NCBI GenBank assembly: GCA_030272585.1
Contig: BSYQ01000004.1
Location: 2,728,001 to 2,792,000, forward strand
Source of the DNA: Bryopsis sp. KO-2023
Lineage: Eukaryota; Chlorophyta; Ulvophyceae; Bryopsidales; Bryopsidaceae
Direction: 5' to 3'
DNA: 64,000 bases
Shown: in pieces, positions 18,628 through 29,343 of the stretch
How positions within the stretch are numbered: position 1 is the first letter of the stretch
Layout: each line of letters begins with the position of its first letter
The notes under the pieces: model-generated
What the model was told of the DNA's origin: nothing
Database searches by the model: none
Seen by the model: only the letters and a program-made list of their open reading frames with translations
Made by a program: the position numbers and the translations under genes

Positions 18628-19291
18628 GCATCTCGCTGATCGATAGCACTCACTAGGCTTGTTTTCTTGAGGATTGCCAAGAACTTTTTTTTTGCATATA
18701 TTTTATAAACTGAAATTTGGGGAGGCATCCCTGGTCCTTGCTTTTTTTTCTTAGATCCTTTTTCTGGGAGTGCCAAGCAAACGGTTTTAGGTGGGTAGAT
18801 GAAATTGTGCAAATTTTCTGTGTGGTTCATTGTTGATATCACATTGAGCCACAGTATGCGCCTTTTTTTTAATTTAAGTAGTCCCCCAAGGCAAAAAAAA
18901 GTGTCGAGTGCAGTTTTGTTCAACAGGCACGTGCTAGGCTGGCGAAGCTCAAGAACTGTGGTATTGTAACGATTGGGTATTTCTGTTCCACCTTGGAACG
19001 AACCAAAATGGCCGTGGTTTTCATGGGAGTGGCTGCACAACTCTTCGAGGCCAAAAAGTGGCCAACAACAGAGTATAGGGTTTTTCTCATATTTTCTGTG
19101 TGGTGTGCTCCCTTTATACGTGCAGCTCAAACAATAACTGCCGGAATGTTCGGGGTAAACGCCTCCCCTTGGTAAACTGATGACAGCTTGTACCAGGATT
19201 CCATTTTCTGTTCATTATTTAATGAAACCTATCTTATCAATATATTTTAGTTTTCTTGTTTCAGAAATGTGCATGGAATATAGATACTCAC
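18628..19291. other. No supported gene
   Basis: This is AT-rich sequence between two gene remnants. Short open frames occur on both strands but none has splice-site or domain support. Confidence 0.4.
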
Positions 19292-19555
19292 ATCAGTGCC
19301 GCCATAATTTCGAGGGTAGATCTGTTGCTCACTTGACAAAACGATATTGCTGAAGTAATACAGACTCAAGCCAGAGGGCATCGTCAAGGAGAAATACCCC
19401 ACGAGCGAAGGCAACAGTGTCACGATCCATCTTCGGAACTGGGGTCCACGGGGGCTGAGTGATCGAGGAGCTGATGTATTGGCCAACCACTAGCAAAACA
19501 GGGAGCACCAAATAAGGTGCAGGTTGTTCCAAGCCGATGGGAGCCAGAATGCCAC
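19292..19555 (-). pseudogene. ALB3/OXA1/YidC-type insertase fragment
   Basis: The minus strand encodes APYLVLPVLLVVGQYISSS, then after a frame change near 19420 SLVGYFSLTMPSGLSLYYFS and EQQIYPRNYGG. These match the conserved last two membrane segments of ALB3-type proteins, where the usual forms are YLVLPVLLVVSQY and PSGLSLYWFTNN. ALB3 inserts light-harvesting proteins into the thylakoid membrane. The segment ends at a plausible donor (GAT then GTGAGT at 19291). Sequence up to 19800 is open but not clearly similar, and no flanking exons were found. With one frame break and no N-terminus it is best read as a decaying copy. A functional copy elsewhere in the genome is inferred. Confidence 0.65.
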
Positions 19556-19901
19556 AGATGTTTTGGGTCCCAGGATACAGTATCTTTTGCTTGGTGCATT
19601 GCCACTCTACTTGGATCTGTGTGGGCTCCCAAGCACAGTGTCTGATGGCCAATGAGGTGGCCAAAAATGTGAAATAACTCTTTTCCCTGTGGCACACTGC
19701 AACTGGAGGAAGAAACGCAGAAGGTGGAGTCATGCTGGTCGAGCTCGTCCAGCATGCCATTGCCTCTGTTAACTAGTGGTACCAAATCTGTGAATTCCAC
19801 TGCATTCCACTGCTTATGGTTGAGATTGAAATTTGTTTAAGAACCCCCCCCCCCTTTTGACAACACTGGATGATTAGCGTTCGGATGATGGTGGGGTGCA
19901 G

Positions 19902-21905
19902 CTAATTCTTTTTCCATCTCCTGAGCTCTGGAGGTAAGATCCCTTCATCTCCATCAATTATTGCCTTTGCAAGCAGTTCCCCCAGCCATGCATGGTACAA
20001 CACACCTCGAGCCCCCAACCCTGTCGCCAGCCAGCATTCCGGTTGAACAGACTCCAAGTGAACCTGCAGCCGAAGAGCTGATGTTTCTGATGGATCGATT
20101 GCATGACATTTCAACCATGGAGAGGTCTGGTAAGTAGAAAGAGATCCCAGTGAATGAAACCAGCAGACAAGCCAGAAGGGACAGGAGGAGATTGCTTAAA
20201 CTTGCTGTATTGAACATACTCACGCACCTTTCCAGCATACGGCATCGCTCCAGTATTTGTCATGGATGTTAATGCTCGCACCCCGGATCGAATCCTCACT
20301 ACTTCCCAGTTTTCCAAAGGACCCCAAATTCCAGCACCACTCTCCTTCAGGGAAGAAACCGCACCTGGACAGTCGCTTTCGGAAACGGCTCTTCCGCCAG
20401 CCTCCAGAAACGAATTTTCTGGCGTCCAGTCATACTCCCTGGTTGCCCCAAGGACCAACGATCCTGACCCTTGAAATCCAATGTAAGGTTCTCCCAGCAG
20501 GCTTGGAGTGATTTCTTGCGAAGAAGGGACTTGTTGCTTATCTGCCATTTCCAGAGTGTAGCCCTGTGTTCCACGATCACACATTCAGAAACGTGCTTTC
20601 ATCCACACAGAGCCGTCAATGAATGAGCATCCTTGAAACCACCTGACAAAGTCGCATGGAAATCTCATCCGCAAGCTCCTTGATGGCCCCTGTCGCAGCC
20701 CCAGCAGCCACGACAATCGCATCATACTGCCCTTTCACATCCTCGAGAGATTCTATGGCTTCTGTTCGGAAATTCAATTTCCCATTTGGATCAGATTCCA
20801 CCAAATCCTGCATCACCCAGGGAGACCATGCCAAAACATTTCAAACATATTCGTTGTTCATAAAGCCGGTAAGGTCCATTTTCAGAAAAAAAAGGATGAA
20901 GGATCGAAGATCCTTACCTCACATGCATGCCAAAGATACTGCATGTATCTCTGAGGATGAATGACGGCCCCCTCCTTTATCCACAAAGCAGCTCCATCGA
21001 CACCGTCCAATTCTGGAGGTATCAATCCTGGAACAAGATCAGAAGCTTCTGCAAGCGACAGACATTCCACAGCAGAAGAGCTGAGCCCCAGTTCCCGATA
21101 GTTTTCCACTTGTTTTGAATCTTTTGCCACTCGAATGACCCCATTCCTCCAGCAGATCGGTAACTCACCTGAAAAAGTATGGTGGGCAAAAAAATCACAT
21201 TCTTTATGCTGGAGCGGTGGAAGACAATGGATTGCTGGGGTGCATGAAAGCATCCGACTTACAGCCTTTTCTCTGTGCCGCCAGTTCAGCAGCATGTATG
21301 AGTTTCAAAGCAGCGGCCATAGCAGGAACCCCATTCCAAGTCACCTAAAAGCACAATCGCACAATCCATGATTGGGGACGAAATTGGAATTGCAGACTGT
21401 AAGCCGTATTGAAATCGCCAGGCACATGGGCCTCCAGACGTCCAGGAAATGCCATGCGAGTCCTGTCTGACAAACTCTCTTTGCAGTTTTCTGACCTTTC
21501 CTTTAGGCGAGCAGGGGTGCAATATACCTGCGGCTGCTCCGGAGGCTCCTGCTCCGATTCCATGTGCATCATATAGGTTTACTGAAGTGGGCTCCCCCAT
21601 CCTTCGTCCCATTGCCTGCATTGCGCATTAGGATGGACATCAGATCAAATATTTTCCGGACGTCAAACCCTTGCCACCAACCCGAAGAAACGTGCCGACT
21701 CTAACCAGGAGGTGATAAGTGACGGCCAGTCCTCCGAGCCCAGCTCCGATCACGGCAACGTTTTGTATCCGGGCTTCTGCAAGTCGAGGACGGCCATGTT
21801 ATTGCAACGCTGACGTCTAAGAAACAGTAGGATCCACACACGTCCTTTGTTTTTGGTGACTGCCGACGGACCTCGCTGTGTAGTGGCGTTCACAGACATC
21901 TTCAT
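19902..21905 (-). CDS. FAD-dependent oxidoreductase (DAO family)
   Basis: Eight minus-strand exons join in frame: 21905-21872, 21776-21706, 21615-21496, 21344-21263, 21168-20918, 20807-20643, 20563-20228 and 20126-19902. They give about 427 residues. A dinucleotide-binding motif VAVIGAGLGGLAV (GxGxxG at residues 22-27) opens the protein, followed by GIGAGASGAAAGILHP and SPKGK, as in DAO-type oxidases. IKEGAVIHPQRYMQYL is the substrate-domain strand. YDAIVVAAGAA precedes a region with IGFQGSGSLVLGATREYDW, VRIRSGVRAL and a C-terminal LATGLGARGVLYHAWLGE, which closes the FAD site. Members oxidise amine or amino-acid substrates; the substrate here is unknown. Only the tiny first exon (11 residues) is weakly supported; it was chosen because it gives an ATG and fits the phase. 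The N-terminus shows no clear targeting peptide. Confidence 0.85.
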
Positions 21906-22316
21906 TTTTGGTCTCGCTTGGAGACTTTTGGAGCAGATGCCGGCAGTTGGGAGACATCTTGCGTACGAGATCATAGCAATGATCAACAGATCTCAACCCC
22001 GTCACTGTCTCGTTATACGTTTAGATCTGGAATCCTCGAGGGTCAGTTCTTCTAGACGAACCAACTGGACATACAAAGGGACGATAAGAACACAACGGCG
22101 GCCACGAGTTGGCGCGAAAACCAACCGAAACCTTGGGGTCAAAGTCAACTGTGCGGGAAACTGTCAAATTTGTCCAACTGACGTACGGAAATCATATGAC
22201 AGTCTGGATCTTTGTGTGCATGCTTGGTGTTTTGCAGTAGGAACCCATGCAGAACGCCAAACCGAGACCAACCAGCTGTCGAAATGGCACCAACGCCAGG
22301 CCAGGGAGCATGGTAG
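21906..22316. other. Divergent intergenic region
   Basis: This stretch separates the FAD oxidoreductase start from the first supported exon of the plus-strand coiled-coil gene. It probably holds both promoters and the missing 5' exon of the latter. No exon chain is proven. Confidence 0.4.
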
Positions 22317-25300
22317 GAAACTTCTCTCAGAACGCTTCTGGATCAGCAGTGGCATGGTCACTTCTTCGTGTTGACTGCTGCGGGGGTCAACAACATACAG
22401 GTCGACTCTGTTTTCGAGCAAATCAATTCGGAGAAAGTACAACGGGGCAGGGATGGACCTGGTGGCCTCCTTCCGTATTTGTCTGCAATGTCCCCTTCGC
22501 CGACATATGCCAACCTCTCGAAGGTATAGGCCGCCTGTTCAATAGAAAGGCATGCATCCACATCGACGTGCGTTAAAGTGGGTCGGTGTTTGGATAAACG
22601 GGGGGATGCAGACGCTCCAAACAATGGAATTCGCATGTGAAATGAAACCAGAGTTTGTGTAGGTGGCGTTGGATATTGCGAACGAGCATCGGAACAAAAC
22701 AAAGCAACCCCAGTCCAGGCAATCCACTGATCAAGAAAGCGAAAAGACGGAAACCTCTGAGGAATTCGATGAGTTTGAAAACGAACTGGTGGGCAAGCAT
22801 GTCGAAAGGGAGGACGCCGAAGTCGAAACGAAAAGCAAGAAAACAGAGAAAGAATCGAAAAGCGACGCTGCCTCGAAGGTAGCCATCTCCACAGAACCAG
22901 GCCCTGGGACTCCAGGGTGAAAGACAGTTTCATGGGTTTGTTTTCTTTTTAACCAACTTGAGGTGGGCACAGATCCGTTGGGGCAATGCTGAGCCGCCAG
23001 CTCCAGAGGATGATTTGCTTCCCAAGAGCTTACCGAAGAACGGGAAAACGTCTCCTTTCATGCGTGCCGAGTCCGCTTCGCCGCATGCCTCTTACTTACA
23101 TTTTCCTCAAGACGTATCCAGCAAAGACTGCAAGAGTGTTGGACTACCTGTAGGTGTGCTGTGAGCCGTGACAGTCGAACTTGGGTGATATCCACACTCA
23201 AAAACTGGTGGGTGCTCAAACTGAACATCCGTGCATATGCCAGGTGTGACCTCCCTTGCTGGGACAGTGGCGGCGTCACAGCCTGCTGTAGGATCGGATG
23301 CGTTTGCCACGCTTTCTCTGAACAAATTGCATTCCTTGTGGAATGAACACGCTTCCAACATGGATGCCAACGGGAGAAATTTCGTTCAACGGCTTGAAGA
23401 CACGCACGGTCAGGCGCTCATGGTGGGTTTGACAGTTCAAACAAATAGGTTGAAAGGCCACAGGTCGGTGAATATCCCTCTGACCTGTTTGTTTTGGCGT
23501 CGTGACAGGATATTTCTGCGGTGAAAGTCTTCGATTTGAAGCCGTTACTAGCGATCGTGCAGGGGTTCTGCGACAATTTGCGCTTCATGTTCGTTGAAAA
23601 GATTCGGAAAGCGAGGCAACTTGAGGATGGGTTTGGCTACACAGTTTACAAGCTAGCCAGTGACTCTTTCGCCAAGGCCATGCAGCAAGAGATCACAATT
23701 CGCGATGATATGTACAGGAAAAAGGTGAGCGAGCCAATGAATGTTTCGAGGCGCACTTGCTCGAAAGAAGTCTTTCGGGGTCTTCTTGCGCTCGTATATG
23801 GATGGATATAATACTCATGAGAATTTCTGCGTAGGTGAAAGATCTGGGGACAAAGCATATGGACGTTATTGAGAAAGCTAGATCCAGCGCAGTCCACGAG
23901 CGTATGGTGAGAAAATTTGTCGGTCTCTTCAGCTGAATGCAGCAAACTGTGAAAAAGGAGTGCAAATATAACAAAGCTGGGCTTAGGCAGCAAATGAAAC
24001 GCTTTGAATTGTCTGTAGAGGGCCCTAGAAGCGCAAAAGGCAGTTCTGGAAAGGAGACTGGAGGCTGAGATGGCTGAAGTGAAAGCGAAATTCGAACGTG
24101 AACGAAATGAAGCGTTGAATCAAGTCACCAGAATGGAGCAAAAGCTGGAGCTCATCTCGACAGAGGTACAGCGATAAAACTTCCTTTTCAAAAGGGGAAA
24201 GTGGAGCATTTTCTTTAGTATTGACGCAGTATCTTGTGGACTTTAGTGCGATTCACTCAAGGCGAATCACAAAGCTATAAAGGACGAGCTCCAGTCGAAT
24301 CAAAGGTGGCAAGTGAAGTTCGAAAAGGTAAGAAGCCCCCCTGGACTTTGCATATTTGATAAACTGTTCTCTGACAAAGAAACCAACATTCACTGGCATT
24401 CGTTTCATTTCGTAACGAACTTTTGAAAAGGAATTTGTGAACTCAGTGTCCTACTGATTTCAAATAACGAATACAAAAGTAGATATTGTCACAATTTTTG
24501 ATTACGCTGTGCTCAGGAGCGGAGCAAATGTCAAACTCTTCGAAACGAAATGGAAGGGCTGTCCAGACATCAGGAGACCAAATTGACCCAGCTCATGCAG
24601 CAATGCGAGACTGATGTCAAGCAACGGGATGCAATCATCGACAGATCCAAAGAGACAATTATTCGGTTGGAGATGCAGTTGAGAGGTGCAATCTGGACGG
24701 CCTTTGCAGAATGGGTGTAGGAAAAATAAAACGTTTTTTTGTTTTTTTTTCTGAAACGTTTCCTGAGAAAATGGGGCTATGTAGGTGAAAAACAACTTCG
24801 TGCACGGGAAGCACTCGCCGCTCGGGCCTTAGAACCACCACCACCACCATCTCATGCAGCAGAAGCGCCTGATCAAACGAATGACAATCCGGCCACTCTC
24901 AAAGAGAATCACGGTGCGCCGCCACTGGCGCCCAAAAACAGAAGAAACAGCTTCATGATGGACACACAGCGCAGCATGGCCAGACGAGTGACTTTGACAA
25001 GGAAAACCAGCCGGAACAGCAGCTTTGGTGGCTCAAGCGTTAACAGTGTTCGGATGTCTCTGGAGGACCAAGAAATTTGCTCCCCGATTGCGCTTGCAGC
25101 CGCAAGATCTCCTTCTGTGCTGAGCACGGGATCCGTTGTCACGGGGTCTGGAGGTCAAGAGACTCCCGAATCTCAAACAATTGAAGAAAGCGCGATTGTG
25201 GCGGCGCCGCCGCAATCTAACTTGCCCGTTCTTGCTGAGGATCCAGAGAGGTTAAATGAGTGTGTTATGGTATCACCCAAGGCGGTTGCAACACGGACGC

Positions 25301-25392
25301 CCTCATTTGAGAGAGGCCGCACATCCAGAAGATCAAGTTTCACGGAGCACAGCGAGGGGGGCGAACCTCTGGTCGAAAAGATGCAGACTTGA
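22317..25392 (+). CDS. Large coiled-coil protein, function unknown (5' end unresolved)
   Basis: Ten exons join in frame: 22317-22523, 22663-22916, 22963-23153, 23244-23422, 23509-23724, 23835-23906, 24019-24165, 24247-24327, 24517-24685 and 24785-25392. They give about 707 residues. The N-terminal part begins ETSLRTLLDQQWHGHFFVLT and is followed by a charged, disordered Glu/Lys/Ser segment. A helical region (VFDLKPLLAIVQGFCDNLRF onward) leads into a long coiled coil with heptad Leu/Glu/Lys (LERRLEAEMAEVKAKFERER). The tail is Ser/Thr/Arg-rich with RRxS-type sites, as in basophilic kinase substrates. No catalytic domain is seen; a scaffold or cytoskeletal role is only a guess. The first exon has no start codon in frame: an upstream ATG at 22289 meets TAG just before the exon, so a start exon further upstream is needed. 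Confidence 0.75.
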
Positions 25393-25918
25393 TGTTTCCA
25401 TATTTTTCCTTCTTTCTTATTTGGGGGTAGGGGGGTGAAGTTGAGACGTGGATCCGGGTTCATTTCTGGTGTCAAAGAATGTCAAGAATTTCAGCAAAAA
25501 AAGAGAAAACATATCTTTACATACATCGAACTTATGGTCTACTCTGCAACTAGCTACCCATCCCAATACAACCCAACCAACCTCCCTCCTCCATAGTTAT
25601 CACAAGACAAATATTTTCCTCGCCCTCTGCAATCAATAATGATTAACTACACCGATTCTGGGCACAAGGTCTGCGATGCCTACATGCCAACCCGATCCTC
25701 CTCACCAGAAAAAGACAACTTGACCGGAATCGAAATCCCTTGTGGAATAAGCAAACAAAGAGGCACAAACGCCCCCCACCCCTCTTCCCTCTAAACTCTT
25801 TTAATTGAACAATGAATTTCCTTTCTCTTCCGATCTGATCTGTATTGGATTTCCATCGAAAGGTCCCGAATGACCATCCTCCATTCTCAAGCGACGTTGA
25901 ATCTTGGCCAGGCAACAC
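25393..25918. other. Convergent 3' intergenic region
   Basis: This is the tail-to-tail gap between the coiled-coil gene (plus) and the F-box/LRR gene (minus). It is AT-rich with no supported gene. Confidence 0.5.
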
Positions 25919-28211
25919 CTAGAACCAAAACGAGTGCACAGATGGGGCCAGATTACACAATCTAGCCAAAACTGATGGCAGCCGTTCGTTCTCGCTGACA
26001 TCCATGTGAGTCAGCGATGTCAGAGGTTGCAAGGAAATCAACCCTTCCTCTGTGATTCCATGTCTACATTCATGCACATCCAAACTCCTCAAATTAGTTA
26101 GTTGAGTCAGCATCGCAACCCCCAAATCGGTTATTCTGTCGTTTCCACCCAGCCGCAAGGATGTCAGCGACGTCAGACATGCGATCCTGGCTAGGCCCTC
26201 GTCTGTGATATCACATTGATTCACGCACAGCGTGGTCAAGTTCGGTGACGATTTCAGACAGCTCAGGCACTCGTCTGAAATTTGGCATCGTGAAACGTTG
26301 AGATAAGTCAGGTTCATGGTGGGGATAATTTTCTCCAGACACTCGGAATCCACTTCCGTGCAGCCATTCAGGCTGAGATGCCGAACCCCTTCCTTGGACA
26401 CCCTACGCTTGACGAAAGGAATGAGGCCATCTTTCGTGATGTTTTCGCAGCCCCACAAGTCCAGATGCGTGAGGGACGAGATGGAGCCTAACAGCTCGAT
26501 TCCTGCATTTGTGACTTTTTCGCAGGCCCTCAGATTCAGGGTGTTGAGCGCTCTGAGCCAGAGCAACGCTCCGATTCCCCTGTCGGTGATTTTCTTGCAA
26601 CAAGCAAGGTTCAGGTCCGTGAGTCCAGACATTTTCCCGACCGCTCCGAGGCCCTTGTCTGTGAGCTGTCAAACACAGCACAAAATCGAACGAGAAATTC
26701 AATATTCCCCCCCGTTGCTCTATTTTGGGATGGATGGCTGTTGTTGGATGTGTTTTCATTTACCCCCCCTCCCCCCCAAAAAAGAAGAAAAAAATACAAC
26801 TGATTTAAAAAAAACAATTAAACAACAACAATAAAATTAAGGTAAAAAAACATAAATTTATTACTAAAAAAAGTCCTTAAAATAAATACAAAAAAATTGT
26901 CAGTCAGGAACCATGTCACCAGGCCTTTGGATTGTTGCTGCATCAAGTCATAAAAAACAGAAGAAAAAAATTATTTTCGCAGGAAGCAGGATCGAACTGA
27001 ATGGCTACCGGGAAAAGAATTTGCTTTTTCATTTGCATACAAAACAATGGCACATGGGTCATCATCCAAGATAAGACTCGACACCACACATCTAAGAAAC
27101 CTACAATTGAAAGAGGGGGGGGGGGGATCCAGTTTCACAGTTTTCACAGTTTCCTTCCTTTGTTCTTACTTCATTGCACCACGACAGGTCTAGCCGCGTG
27201 AGTTTCGACAGCGAATTTATCCTGGAAAGACTCTCGTCGGTCACGCTCATTCGAACATGGGTCAACTTGAGCGATGTGACATCAGAAAACCTTGCTCGAA
27301 TCGAACGAGAGATTTCCTCCACCGTCCCGTAACGCTTGGGCTCCAGGGTTCTCATGGCTTTGCTCACTTCCCTGCACCAGTGCTTGTTCACCAGGGACAT
27401 TCTTGACATGGCGCTCGAAGTGGCGGTCAGCAAGGCTTTCGAAACTATCATGCACACCATGTCGGCCGGCAAATAAGACCATCCGCTGCAAGCCACCGAC
27501 GATGAGCAGCAAGGGTAATCAGCGAGGTCGATTTCCTGGGGGGCGAAAAAAAGAACGACAAGGCACAGCAGTTGGGAAAACACAAAACTGACGCAAAAAA
27601 GAGGAGAAAAAAAAAACCTGCTGAAAATTATTTGAGAACTAGAAAAAGACGCGAGTGTTATTCAAACGAAATCTTCAAATCATGAAGTTGTGCTTCAATG
27701 AGCTGATCGAAAAAGGGAAAAAAAAATGTCTCTGAAAATTACTTCCAAAAAACCACACCCACCCACACATTCTCGCGCTGTAGTTTTCTAACATCAGCAT
27801 ACGAGAAGTAAACATCACAGCAAGGATTTTTTCTTTTTCTTTTTTTAATTTTCAAGTTGCGGGAGTCTCCACACCGAATATATGTATATGTCCTTGCCTA
27901 CAACAAATGATTTTTTTGATAGTGTTTTTCCGGAAAAAAAAAAGAAAAAAATCCTATGAAGCTGGCCGACTCTTTAGTGCAACCAGAAAGAAATTCAAGA
28001 AGAAAAACGGATCTGAGTTTTCGAATCGATGTTTTTTTTTTCTATGTTGCAACACCTTTCGATATTGTTGCATTAAAACTTTCTTCTGCACTGATAAGCC
28101 AAGCGAACTGATCGATTTTCTTCTTTCCTTTTTGCTTACCATCGCATCGAACTGGCCACTGGAGCGCTTCATACCTCCCAAATCGCACACAGCAAATATC
28201 ATGTCTGCCAT
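25919..28211 (-). CDS. F-box / leucine-rich-repeat protein (FBXL/AMN1-like)
   Basis: Three minus-strand exons join in frame: 28211-28140, 27535-27170 and 26665-25919. They give about 394 residues starting MADMIFAVCDLGG. Residues of about 40-80 (WSYLPADMVCMIVSKALLTA ... LVNKHWCREV) fit an F-box. Then come cysteine-type LRRs of about 25 residues, for example LTDLNLACCKKITDRGIGAL, LTHLDLWGCENITKDG and LTSLRLGGNDRITDLG; roughly nine repeats reach the C-terminus. F-box proteins bind SKP1 and bring substrates to SCF ubiquitin ligases, with the LRRs as the likely substrate surface; the target is unknown. Junction phases are all zero, so the start exon is well supported. Confidence 0.85.
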
Positions 28212-29343
28212 TCTTAAAACACTATATGCACCTGTCAAAAAAAATATATCCTTTCATACTTTTTTTTTCCCCTCAACCAGCCCTACACCCAGTTTATAAA
28301 CTCTCCCTTCAAATCCCCAACCCCCCCCTCCCTTGGCGAAATAAACTTCAAAAAATAGAAGAAAGGTCAAAAAAAGAATCAAAAGCTGAGCAACACACCT
28401 TCCGGAGCGAACGACAGTCGGCACAACTCAGTTCGCCAACCGTTTGTGTGGACAGCGATTGATAAACCCCAAAGAGCAGATAAAGTACTAGCATAGGCAG
28501 TGACACCTCGCTTCGCGATATACAGTCAAGCAGGTTTGCTCGTCCCGGTGCGCGCGCGTCAAGAACGATGAATACGAATTTGAAGGGAGTTCCGCAGCGG
28601 TGCGGAGAGGGGGTGGCAATGAACAGTGAGGTTGGCTTCGACAGATTCGATGTCACTGCCAGCACACAGTGTCTGGGTGTTGAAGGGAAGCTGAGAAGTC
28701 CCCCAAAATTAAACAAAATTACGTTACAATATAAACATGCACGAGCAGGAGTGGCGAAACTGGTGGGGGGGGGATGGGATGTCCACCCAACCCCGACTGT
28801 GTGCGTGTTTTCGCTCCGTCGAAGGCGACTGAGGATGGTTGCTTGTTGTTGTTTTTTCCAATTTGGTTTGTGGCTCTGTGTGAAATTCACTCTTCCAGTG
28901 AGCACACTCATGGTCCCTGGAGGCTGGTTGGAGGTTTCGTCACCCCCTGACGAGTTTCTATTTTTGTGAGGTAAGCGCGTCCATTGTACATACATGGTGT
29001 GTCGTATGCTAGATCACACTTCCAATCCCACCCAACCCAGGTCAATTTCCCTCTCACCTGAGGAAGCCCTGAGTGACAGCCCCCCCCTACGAAGCGTTGT
29101 GTTGCGAAAAGAAAAAGCTGGCACTGCCACGGGTCATGTGACAAATAGTGGCGGTGGCCTGAGAAGAGCCGCCTTTACATTGGGAGTCTGACGACGACAG
29201 GTTTTTTTTGGCCCCAGGCTTCCTGCGCGCATCCACGCTCGGGGGGAAAAGGAGAGGGGTTGGGGGGCCGTCACGGCGTCTTATAAAGTTATTTCTGTTG
29301 GAGCGCGTGTTTTGTTTTTTGTATTTGGCGAACGGCAGCCAGT
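28212..29343. other. Intergenic, divergent promoter region
   Basis: This region lies between the F-box gene start (minus) and the PAN2 start (plus). A long minus-strand open frame at 28348-28995 has biased, low-complexity composition and no splice or domain support, so it is not called. I see no RNA gene. Confidence 0.5.

Noticed and set aside
28348-28995. 215-residue minus-strand open frame
   Set aside because: Low-complexity composition, no splice context and no domain; it lies in the divergent promoter of the F-box gene and PAN2.
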